This document shows, in pieces, positions 1 to 5,145 of a DNA stretch of 5,618 bases. How positions within the stretch are numbered: the stretch's first letter is position 1; each line of letters starts with the position of its first letter. The position numbers were made by a program, and so were the translations under genes. Source of the stretch: an uncultured Eubacteriales bacterium (GTDB lineage Bacteria > Bacillota > Clostridia > Oscillospirales > Oscillospiraceae); NCBI GenBank assembly GCA_900553545.1, contig USDP01000110.1, positions 1-5,618 on the forward strand, read 5' to 3'. The notes below the pieces were generated by a model, which was given only the letters and a program-made list of their open reading frames with translations, did no database searches and was not told where the DNA came from.

Positions 1-72
1 GCCCGACAATCCCTCCGTCGGCTTCGCCGACACCTCCCTTTACACAAGGGAGGCTATCCGCTGCGGTGGGGA
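1..72. repeat. Two-hairpin intergenic repeat module, copy 1
   Basis: This non-coding module contains two perfect stem-loops side by side. The first is GTCGGC-TTC-GCCGAC (17-31). The second is CCTCCCTT-TACAC-AAGGGAGG (33-53). A short linker, 56-72, matches 16 of 17 bases with the reverse complement of 4237-4253, so this module recurs in the second compound repeat. It lies downstream of the walK stop codon, so it could form the 3' end of the operon transcript, but no clear T-tract follows the stems on the minus strand. From memory, this type of sequence is scattered through genomes of Oscillospiraceae relatives; I could not check that here. The module may continue beyond the left edge of the window. 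Confidence 0.7.
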
Positions 73-76
73 AGGG

Positions 77-159
77 CCGATGAGTACCCGCAAGGGGCAG
101 GCCGAATCTGTAACGCTCCTTCGTCGCGAACAGCTGCGCTCGGCATCGGCCCCTACAGG
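77..159 (+). repeat. 83-bp dispersed repeat, copy 1 (inverted partner at 4097-4179)
   Basis: These 83 bases are the reverse complement of 4097-4179 with only two differences, at positions 105 and 141, and no gaps. Similarity stops at both edges. In this copy the ends and flanking bases form a perfect 9-bp inverted repeat, GGGCCGATG (74-82) with CATCGGCCC (144-152), so the unit could fold as one large stem-loop. It begins only 11 nt after the walK stop codon and would be part of the operon's 3' untranslated region unless transcription ends first. No protein-coding signal is evident. A REP-like or small MITE-like dispersed element is the best description; the function is unknown. Confidence 0.85.
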
Positions 160-170
160 GTGCGGCGTTT

Positions 171-1916
171 TTAACTCTCGGCAGCGGGGAGGGTGATGCG
201 GACATCGGTGCCCTCGCCGTAGACCGAATCGATGCGGATCGTGCCCTTATGCTGCTTCAAAATCTCCTGCGCGATGGACAGACCAAGGCCCGTGCCGCCC
301 GACTCGCGCGAGCGCGCCTTGTCGACGCGGTAGAACCGGTCGAACAGGCGGGGCAGATCCTTCTCCGGGATGCCGATGCCGTTGTCCGAGACGCGGACAT
401 AGACATTTTTTCCGCTCTTTCCGACATGAATTTCGATTTTACCGCCGTCAGGCGTATATTTTACCGCGTTGGACACGATGTTCGTGACCACCTGCTCGAT
501 GCGCTCGCGGTCGCCGTTGACGTCCGGGATGTCGGCCTCCTCGGTGAGGGTCATGGTATGGTGGTGGTTCTGCTCGGCGTTGAGCTTCGCCGCCTCGTAC
601 ACGTTCTCCACCGCCTTGCGGAATGAGAAGCGCGAGATGTTCATTTCCATCTTGCCGTAGTCGATTTTACTGAGCGTCAGCAGATCCTGCACGATGCGGG
701 TCATACGGTCGGCCTCGCTGACGATGACGGCGAGGAAGTTGCTCCGCAGCTCGCCCGGCAGATCGTCGCCGGAGCTGATGATCGTCTCGGCGTAGGCCTT
801 GATGTTCGTCAGCGGTGTACGCAGCTCGTGCGAGACGTTCGCGACAAACTCACGCTTCGACTGCTCGGATTTGCGCTGCTCGGTGACATCGTGGATGACG
901 ACAAGGACGCCGCCCTGCGTCTGGTCGGACGAGAACGGGGCCATGAACAGCTCCAGCTCGCGGTCGCCCGCGGTCTTCTGTAACTCTAAATATTGCGGGC
1001 GGCGCAGCGTCAGCAGCGTGTCCAGCTCCGCCTCCTGTCCGAAGAGTTCATCGAACGTCGTCGTGGAGTCCAGCCCGCGCGCGAGCATCTGGCTCGCCGC
1101 CGGGTTGCAGTGGATCAGCGCACCGGAGACCGAGAAGGCGATGACGCCGTCGGTCATGTGCAAAAACAGCGTGGAGAGCTTGTTGCGCTCGTTCTCGGCC
1201 TCGGAGATCGTGTCCTCGAGGACCTTTGCCATGTGGTTGAAGTTCCGCGCGAGCACGCCGATCTCGTCGTGGCCCTCGACGGCCACACGCTGCGAAAAGT
1301 CGCCTGCGGCGACCTGCCGCGTGCCGACGGTGAGCGCCTGGATCGGCGTAATAAGGATGCGCGCAAGTAGGAACGAGAGCACCACGCAGATCACCAGGCC
1401 AAGGCCCAGCGCACGCAGGATAATGCTCATCAGTTCGCTCGTCAGCGCATCGACCGTCGCGCGGTTGTCGTAGATGTACGCGATGTACGAATGCTCGTCC
1501 GTCACGATGGGCACAGCCAGATCCATGAATTCACCCGTGACCGATCCGTCCTGCCCGACTTCGCCGTTCATCGCCGTCAGCAGATTCTGCGACACGCTCA
1601 CCTGTGTCCGCTCATCCGAACCCTCGAGCACCTGCCCGAGGCTGTCTAAAATATAGACGTTCCGGTCGTTCACATCGATGCCGAGTCCTGTCTGCGCCAT
1701 CAGCAGCTCTTTCATCTGCGTCGGCCCGTTTTCGCCGTCCGCCAGATCTTGCAGCTGCGTGATGAACTCCGGCGAGAACGTCCGCTCCATCTGTACATAG
1801 AATTCCGAAATGTAGAAATTGCCGACGCCGCTGATCAGAAACGCTCCGATCACCGTCATCAGCGCCAGAATGAGGATGACCATGATCATGACCATCTTCA
1901 TGCGAAGCGTGCGCAC
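171..1916 (-). CDS. walK: WalK-type membrane sensor histidine kinase
   Basis: This 581-residue kinase would autophosphorylate on histidine and pass the phosphate to the response regulator encoded just upstream. A first membrane segment (about 8-30) is followed by an extracellular domain of about 130 residues that looks Cache/PDC-like, a second membrane segment (about 163-187), a HAMP linker (about 188-240) and a PAS domain (about 245-350). The HisKA domain carries H363 in a VSHELRTP motif. The ATPase domain shows the N box (N483), DNGIGI (511-516), the F box (about 524-532) and GTGLGL (541-546). All catalytic motifs are intact. The PAS domain has HMTD (253-256) and HDVTE (342-346), matching the metal-ligand positions of staphylococcal WalK. 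The GTG start is supported by a purine-rich site six bases upstream. PhoR is the main alternative; the WalR-like partner favours WalK. No yycH/yycI gene follows within the 170 bases available. Confidence 0.9.
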   Translation of the reverse strand: MRTLRMKMVMIMVILILALMTVIGAFLISGVGNFYISEFYVQMERTFSPEFITQLQDLADGENGPTQMKELLMAQTGLGIDVNDRNVYILDSLGQVLEGSDERTQVSVSQNLLTAMNGEVGQDGSVTGEFMDLAVPIVTDEHSYIAYIYDNRATVDALTSELMSIILRALGLGLVICVVLSFLLARILITPIQALTVGTRQVAAGDFSQRVAVEGHDEIGVLARNFNHMAKVLEDTISEAENERNKLSTLFLHMTDGVIAFSVSGALIHCNPAASQMLARGLDSTTTFDELFGQEAELDTLLTLRRPQYLELQKTAGDRELELFMAPFSSDQTQGGVLVVIHDVTEQRKSEQSKREFVANVSHELRTPLTNIKAYAETIISSGDDLPGELRSNFLAVIVSEADRMTRIVQDLLTLSKIDYGKMEMNISRFSFRKAVENVYEAAKLNAEQNHHHTMTLTEEADIPDVNGDRERIEQVVTNIVSNAVKYTPDGGKIEIHVGKSGKNVYVRVSDNGIGIPEKDLPRLFDRFYRVDKARSRESGGTGLGLSIAQEILKQHKGTIRIDSVYGEGTDVRITLPAAES

Positions 1917-1922
1917 GGCCGT

Positions 1923-1933
1923 CCCTCCCCTCC
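1923..1933 (-). promoter_or_regulatory. Ribosome binding site fixing the GTG start of walK
   Basis: The minus strand reads GGAGGGGAGGG here, with its proximal half six bases before the GTG at 1916. The next in-frame ATG (codon 6, 1901-1899) would lie about 21 bases from the site, too far for good pairing, so the GTG is preferred. I saw no clear promoter in the 41-bp gap after walR (1917-1957), consistent with transcription from upstream. Confidence 0.7.
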
Positions 1934-1957
1934 GTCTTTGTTTAGGGTGTATGACCT

Positions 1958-2659
1958 TTACTCAGAAAAGTAGTAGCCCGCGCCGCGGCGCGTCAGGATG
2001 CGGGTTGGCTTGCCGGGGTCGTCCTCGATCTTTTCGCGCAGCCGGCGGACCGTCACGTCCACGGTGCGCATGTCGCCGTAATAATCGTAGTTCCAGACCT
2101 TCTGCATCAGATCCTCGCGCGAGAAGACCACGCCGCGCTCCTGAATGAGATAGAGCAGCAGGTCATATTCCTTCTGCGTCAGGTCGACGGCCTGCCCGTT
2201 CCGCATGACGGAAAACGTCGCCGGGTCGATCGTGAGGCCCTTGGCCTCGATCAGCTTGCCGACGGATTTGCGCGCGTTGAGGTCGAGGCTCCGCCTCCGG
2301 ATGTTCGCCCGCACGCGGGCCAGAAGCTCGCGCATGGAAAAGGGCTTGGTCATATAGTCGTCCGCCCCGGCCTCCAGGCCAAAAACCTTGTCCGTCTCCT
2401 CCTCGCGGGCCGTCAGCATAATGATGGGGACGGTGCTGCCCGCGTCGCGGAGCTTTGCGCAGATGTCAAAGCCGTTCATCTTCGGCAGCATCACGTCGAG
2501 CAGGATGAGATCGGGGTCGCCGGTCAGGCCGAGCTGCAAGCCCGCCTCGCCGTCGAGCGCCTCGAGCGTCTCATAGCCCTCGCGCGCCAGATTGAATTTC
2601 AGAATTTCGACGATCGCCCGTTCGTCCTCGACGATCAGAATTTTCTTCTTTTCTTCCAT
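1958..2659 (-). CDS. walR: WalR (YycF)-type OmpR-family response regulator
   Basis: This is a full-length 233-residue DNA-binding response regulator, the partner of the downstream kinase. In the WalRK system of Firmicutes the regulator controls cell-wall hydrolase and related genes. The receiver domain (about 5-118) has the acidic pair E11/D12, the phosphoacceptor D55 in LILLDVMLP, T83 and K105, all as expected. A winged-helix domain fills about 135-231 and includes YDYYGDMRTVDVTVRRLREK (191-210) followed by TRRGAGYY, which closely resembles B. subtilis WalR and is less like PhoP as I remember it. An in-frame TTG lies one codon upstream (2662), but the ATG at 2659 sits seven bases from a GAGGT site and is the better start. 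That site overlaps the rsmF stop codon, so the two genes are probably translationally coupled. The identity as WalR rather than another OmpR-type regulator is by motif resemblance. Confidence 0.93.
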   Translation of the reverse strand: MEEKKKILIVEDERAIVEILKFNLAREGYETLEALDGEAGLQLGLTGDPDLILLDVMLPKMNGFDICAKLRDAGSTVPIIMLTAREEETDKVFGLEAGADDYMTKPFSMRELLARVRANIRRRSLDLNARKSVGKLIEAKGLTIDPATFSVMRNGQAVDLTQKEYDLLLYLIQERGVVFSREDLMQKVWNYDYYGDMRTVDVTVRRLREKIEDDPGKPTRILTRRGAGYYFSE

Positions 2660-2666
2660 CAAAAAT

Positions 2667-2671
2667 ACCTC
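2667..2671 (-). promoter_or_regulatory. walR ribosome binding site overlapping the rsmF stop codon
   Basis: The minus strand reads TGAGGT, where TGA (2672-2670) ends rsmF and GAGGT (2671-2667) is the walR ribosome binding site, seven bases before the ATG at 2659. Ribosomes finishing rsmF would therefore cover the walR initiation region, an arrangement typical of translational coupling. Confidence 0.75.
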
Positions 2672-4004
2672 ACAGTGGGCGCCGCAGCGCCTTCGGATAG
2701 TGGTTTTTCAGCTGCCCGCCGGAACCCTTGCCCCAGCCGAGCGTGCAGCCCTCTACCTGCACGAGCGTCCATCCCGCGCAGTCTGCCGGGATGGACTCTC
2801 CGGCCATGTAGCGGCGGAGCAGCGGGTCGTTCCGATCCAGATCGAGCGTCAATGCACCCGTTTGCAGCCAGAGCGCCCAGGCGTGCGCCGGGTCGAGCCG
2901 GCCTTTGCGCAGCTCGCCAAGCTCCAGTCCGCAGCGCAGGACGCGCAATCCGCGCAGCATCGGCAGTTCTTCCGGTGCGAGGAACACCCGCGCGCCGAAC
3001 AGTATAAATTTCCCCTCCGGCAGGGCCGCGCCTGCCGTGCTTGCGAATTCTGCGACCTCCTTCGGGGCTTTGATCCCAGGCTCCGTTGGAATCTGGCGGC
3101 CCGGCGCATCACCGGATTTTTGCAGCACAGCGGCAAAATGTCCCTCGCCGCGCAAATGGTGCGGCCAGAGCCGCGCTGTCCCTTCCAGTCCGGCCGCAGG
3201 ATCGGCGATCCAGTCCGGACGGCCGGGCGAAAAATACGGAGATCCGATCGGGATGACCGAAAAGTCCGGATGTTCCTGCAAAAACGTGGAGATCGTGCCC
3301 TCGTTTTCCTGCGGCGCGAACGTACACGTTGAATAGATGAGCCGCCCGCCGGGGCGGAGCAGCGATGCCGCCGTCCGCAAAATTTCAATTTGCCGCGCGG
3401 CGCACATTGCGACGGTTTCCTCCGACCAGTCGGCCACGGCGGCTTCTTCCTTGCGGAACATGCCCTCGCCGGAGCACGGCGCGTCGACCAGCACACGGTC
3501 AAAATATCCATCGAACCGGGGCGAGAGATTTTTCGGGTGTTCGTTCAGAACCAGCGCGTTCGCAATGCCCATGCGCTCGATGTTCTGCGCGAGGATCTGT
3601 GCGCGCTTCGGGTGGATTTCGTTGCAGACGAGCAATCCGCACCCGGCCAGCTTCGCGGCCAGCTGCGTGCTCTTGCCGCCCGGTGCGGCGCAGAGATCGA
3701 GCACGCGCACCCCCGGCTGCACATCCAAAAGCTCCGCCGGAGCCATCGCGCTCGGCTCCTGCAAATAATAGCAGCCCGCCTCGTGCAGCGGCGAGAGACC
3801 GGGGCGCGCCGCGGCGTCATAGTAAAAGCCATCCGCACACCAGGGCACCGGCGTCAGGCCGAACTCCGGCAGCGCGAGCTGCGCGCCCTTTTGCGGATTG
3901 CGCCGCAGGCCGACATTCCGTGGCCGGTCGTAGGACGCGGCGAATGCGTCAAACTCCGCGACGAGCAGCTTTTTCATCCGCAGCACAAATCCTTCCGGCA
4001 GCAA
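2670..4004 (-). CDS. rsmF: RsmF-type 16S rRNA cytosine-C5 methyltransferase (NOL1/NOP2/Sun family)
   Basis: This enzyme would transfer a methyl group from S-adenosylmethionine to C5 of cytosine in ribosomal RNA. Residue numbers assume the TTG at 4004, giving 444 residues. The N-terminus, MLPEGFVLRMKKLL, has the family pattern. The SAM-binding motif is DLCAAPGGKSTQLA (103-116). Motif IV is VDAPCSGEGMF with C177, and motif VI is STCTF with C227; these two cysteines are the release and nucleophilic residues of the family. The C-terminal part (about 350-444) looks like the extra RNA-binding region of RsmF proteins, with a conserved-looking GWGKGSGGQLKNHYPKALR end. A longer frame from a TTG at 4019 is open, but it would leave almost no leader after the predicted transcription start and no ribosome binding site. 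The gene leads an operon with walR and walK. The exact target cytosine cannot be told from sequence, and RsmB is a less likely alternative. Confidence 0.9.
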   Translation of the reverse strand: MLPEGFVLRMKKLLVAEFDAFAASYDRPRNVGLRRNPQKGAQLALPEFGLTPVPWCADGFYYDAAARPGLSPLHEAGCYYLQEPSAMAPAELLDVQPGVRVLDLCAAPGGKSTQLAAKLAGCGLLVCNEIHPKRAQILAQNIERMGIANALVLNEHPKNLSPRFDGYFDRVLVDAPCSGEGMFRKEEAAVADWSEETVAMCAARQIEILRTAASLLRPGGRLIYSTCTFAPQENEGTISTFLQEHPDFSVIPIGSPYFSPGRPDWIADPAAGLEGTARLWPHHLRGEGHFAAVLQKSGDAPGRQIPTEPGIKAPKEVAEFASTAGAALPEGKFILFGARVFLAPEELPMLRGLRVLRCGLELGELRKGRLDPAHAWALWLQTGALTLDLDRNDPLLRRYMAGESIPADCAGWTLVQVEGCTLGWGKGSGGQLKNHYPKALRRPL

Positions 4005-4010
4005 GGCCCA

Positions 4011-4017
4011 CACCCCC
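4011..4017 (-). promoter_or_regulatory. G-rich ribosome binding site deciding the TTG start of rsmF
   Basis: The minus strand reads GGGGGTG, one base away from the GGAGGTG consensus (the change allows a G-U pair), six bases before the TTG at 4004. Choosing this TTG gives a protein that begins MLPEGF, the usual start of the family, and leaves a leader of about 23 bases from the predicted transcription start. Confidence 0.55.
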
Positions 4018-4033
4018 AATTTAAGATAAACAT

Positions 4034-4062
4034 ATTATACCGGATTTCCGCGCAAAAAGAAA
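4034..4062 (-). promoter_or_regulatory. Predicted sigma-A promoter of the rsmF-walR-walK operon
   Basis: The minus strand has a perfect -10 box TATAAT (4039-4034). At a 17-bp spacing the -35 position reads TTTCTT (4062-4057), a poor match to TTGACA. Transcription would start near 4027. The weak -35 suggests modest activity or help from an activator. Only the -10 is strong evidence. Confidence 0.55.
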
Positions 4063-4096
4063 GCCCCCAATCTTTTCAGCTGCACCTTTGTCCGCG

Positions 4097-4179
4097 CCTG
4101 TAGGGGCCGATGCCAAGCGCAGCTGTTCGCGACGAAGGAGCGTTACAGATGCGGCCTGCCCCTTGCGGGTACTCATCGG
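4097..4179 (-). repeat. 83-bp dispersed repeat, copy 2 (inverted relative to 77-159)
   Basis: This is the inverted partner of 77-159, identical at 81 of 83 positions; the differences here are at 4115 and 4151. It lies upstream of the predicted rsmF promoter, so unlike copy 1 it is outside the operon transcript. Its terminal inverted repeat is CCGATG (4108-4113... with one flank) against CATCGG (4174-4179), shorter than the 9-bp version in copy 1 because the flanking bases differ. No coding potential is evident. Confidence 0.85.
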
Positions 4180-4188
4180 TCTAAAGGT

Positions 4189-4231
4189 CCCCTCTACTAA
4201 GAGGGGGCTGTTGCCGCAGGCGACTGGGGGG
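4189..4231. repeat. Two-hairpin module inside compound repeat copy 2
   Basis: The module has a perfect stem-loop CCCCTCT-ACTA-AGAGGGG (4189-4206), next to an imperfect one, GTTGCC-GCA-GGCGAC (4210-4224, one T-G pair), ending in a G run. Read on the minus strand, the order (C-rich run, GTCGCC-type hairpin, pyrimidine/purine hairpin) is the same as at 11-53, although the sequences differ. It is therefore a second variant of the same two-hairpin design. It lies in 4180-4236, a 57-nt stretch that replaces just four bases (73-76) in compound copy 1. Confidence 0.65.
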
Positions 4232-4236
4232 AGAAA

Positions 4237-4272
4237 TCCCCGCCGCAGCGGATGCCTTCCCTTGGGGGAAGG
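4237..4272. repeat. Outer linker and hairpin of compound repeat copy 2
   Basis: Positions 4237-4253 are the reverse complement of 56-72 with one mismatch. They are followed by the stem-loop CCTTCCC-TTGG-GGGAAGG (4255-4272), which corresponds in place and style to the hairpin at 33-53. This shows that the two compound repeats share more than the 83-bp arm. The remaining gap to the HAD terminator, 4273-4331, is less GC-rich, and I see nothing recognisable in it. Confidence 0.65.
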
Positions 4273-4331
4273 ATTTCGTGCGGGCAGATTTGTTTACCTA
4301 TATCCCATTTTGCCGCATATGCTCACAAAAC

Positions 4332-4360
4332 GTCCCCGGTTTCTGTTGGAAACCGGGGAC
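4332..4360 (-). terminator. Intrinsic terminator of the HAD gene
   Basis: A perfect 12-bp stem (4332-4343 with 4349-4360, arm GTCCCCGGTTTC) encloses a 5-base loop. It begins 14 bases after the HAD stop codon on the minus strand. The stem is followed on that strand by GTTTTGTG, a short and imperfect T-tract. Stem strength and position make termination likely, and it would shield the repeat region and the rsmF promoter from read-through. Confidence 0.8.
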
Positions 4361-4374
4361 ATCTTCATTTTCAG

Positions 4375-5010
4375 TTACTGTTCTGCAAAAATTTTCTCGA
4401 CGGCGGCGGGAAGCTCTGGCAGGGAGGCGATGCGCGCCGCTGCATCTTTGACCGAACCAAAGCCGTATTCCGTAAAGATGAATGGGATCCCGGCCTTTGC
4501 GGCCGCGTCCGCGTCGCCCTGCGTGTCGCCGACGTAGACGGCCTTTGTCACGCCGTTGCGCTCCATCACAAGGCGGATGTTCGCGCCCTTGTCCAGCCCC
4601 GTCCGGCCCGCCATCTCGATATCCCGGAAGCACGTCAGGCCCGACCAGTGCAAAAACGCCTGCACATAGCCGTCCTGCGAGTTGGACACGACAAACAGCG
4701 CATATTTCTGCGCCAGTGCCGCCAGCGTCTCCGGCAACCCGGGATAGAGAATGCCACCGCAGTGGCACAGCAGTTCGTTTTCATATTCATAGAGCTTCTG
4801 CATCTCCGCCTCGCGCTCCGCGCGCGGCGCGTCCGGAAAGGCCAGCGCGCCGATCTCCTCCGGCGTCTTGCCCATGCAGCCGCTCAGAAATTCGCGCGTC
4901 AGCGCAATATGCGGCAGCGCCGACCGTTCCAGCGCGGCGGCCCAGGCGCTGTAGATCGGGTCCATCGCGTCCCAGAGCGTTCCGTCCAGATCAAAGATCA
5001 CAGCGTTCAT
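4375..5010 (-). CDS. HAD-superfamily hydrolase, phosphoglycolate phosphatase-like
   Basis: This complete 211-residue cytosolic phosphatase of the haloacid dehalogenase superfamily would hydrolyse a small phosphorylated metabolite. Motif I is FDLDGTLWD (6-14) with nucleophile D7 and acid/base D9. A helical cap of the C1 type spans roughly 15-80. Motif II is S109 in VVSNSQ, motif III is probably K141, and motif IV is GDTQGD with D162 and D166. All catalytic residues are present and the length is normal for the Gph/PGMB-like subgroup. The ATG start has an AGGAGG site (5024-5019) eight bases upstream. It is a single-gene unit with its own promoter and a strong terminator. The substrate cannot be assigned; subgroup labels in this superfamily are poor guides to substrate. 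The divergent MOSC gene offers no clear pathway hint. Confidence 0.92.
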   Translation of the reverse strand: MNAVIFDLDGTLWDAMDPIYSAWAAALERSALPHIALTREFLSGCMGKTPEEIGALAFPDAPRAEREAEMQKLYEYENELLCHCGGILYPGLPETLAALAQKYALFVVSNSQDGYVQAFLHWSGLTCFRDIEMAGRTGLDKGANIRLVMERNGVTKAVYVGDTQGDADAAAKAGIPFIFTEYGFGSVKDAAARIASLPELPAAVEKIFAEQ

Positions 5011-5042
5011 ACAAACGTCCTCCTGCTTCGTATTCCATGTCT

Positions 5043-5071
5043 ATTTTATACGATGCACGCTGCACCGTCAA
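5043..5071 (-). promoter_or_regulatory. Sigma-A promoter of the HAD gene
   Basis: The minus strand carries TTGACG (5071-5066), a 17-bp spacer and TAAAAT (5048-5043), both close to consensus. Transcription would start near 5036, leaving a leader of about 25 bases that contains the AGGAGG site. It stands back to back with the MOSC promoter, with six base pairs between the two -35 boxes. Confidence 0.75.
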
Positions 5072-5077
5072 GCCCCG

Positions 5078-5106
5078 TTGACTTTGTGCGGCGCGGAATC
5101 TATAAT
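5078..5106 (+). promoter_or_regulatory. Sigma-A promoter of the MOSC gene
   Basis: TTGACT (5078-5083), a 17-bp spacer and a perfect TATAAT (5101-5106) make a near-consensus promoter. Transcription would start near 5113, giving a leader of about 33 bases before the GTG at 5146. A promoter this strong in front of a gene of this kind hints at repression or at steady high expression. Confidence 0.85.
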
Positions 5107-5125
5107 AAACCTACCAAGTCAGTTT
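5107..5125. promoter_or_regulatory. Candidate operator: 19-bp dyad over the MOSC transcription start
   Basis: The bases immediately after the -10 box form AAACnnACnnnGTnnGTTT, a dyad with six symmetric pairs in each arm, centred near 5116 and covering the predicted start site near 5113. A dimeric repressor bound here would block transcription initiation. No regulator gene is nearby and I cannot assign the site to a family. It could also be chance, since the arms are short and gapped. Confidence 0.4.
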
Positions 5126-5132
5126 GTAATGC

Positions 5133-5138
5133 GGAGGG
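5133..5138 (+). promoter_or_regulatory. Ribosome binding site fixing the GTG start of the MOSC gene
   Basis: GGAGGG lies seven bases before the GTG at 5146 and downstream of the predicted transcription start. The reading frame stays open far upstream, across the HAD gene, so this site and the promoter are what define the true beginning of the gene. Confidence 0.85.
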
Positions 5139-5145
5139 ATGTCGT

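Noticed and set aside
1..160. A CRISPR array or tandem repeat
   Set aside because: There are hairpins and one inverted long repeat, but no regularly spaced direct repeats with spacers.
249..1656. Plus-strand open frames opposite walK
   Set aside because: They are antisense shadows without ribosome binding sites or recognisable domains; all kinase motifs lie on the other strand in one intact frame.
2592..4103. Long plus-strand open frames opposite rsmF (for example 2592-3332 and 3390-4103)
   Set aside because: They are low-complexity, Arg/Ala/Pro-rich translations antisense to a clear gene, the usual shadow effect of GC-rich coding DNA.
77..4179. A composite transposon formed by the inverted repeats and the genes between them
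   Set aside because: The enclosed genes are housekeeping-type and contain no transposase; the repeat edges show no target duplication that I could recognise. Independent insertions of a dispersed repeat are simpler.
4020..4374. A riboswitch or small RNA in the gap between rsmF and the HAD gene
   Set aside because: Most of the gap is outside the predicted rsmF transcript (start near 4027) and is accounted for by repeats and the HAD terminator; I saw no known riboswitch core.
4252..5145. Upstream extension of the MOSC frame to a 443-residue protein
   Set aside because: The extension runs antisense through the HAD gene and over both divergent promoters; the promoter at 5078-5106 and the GGAGGG site place the start at the GTG at 5146.
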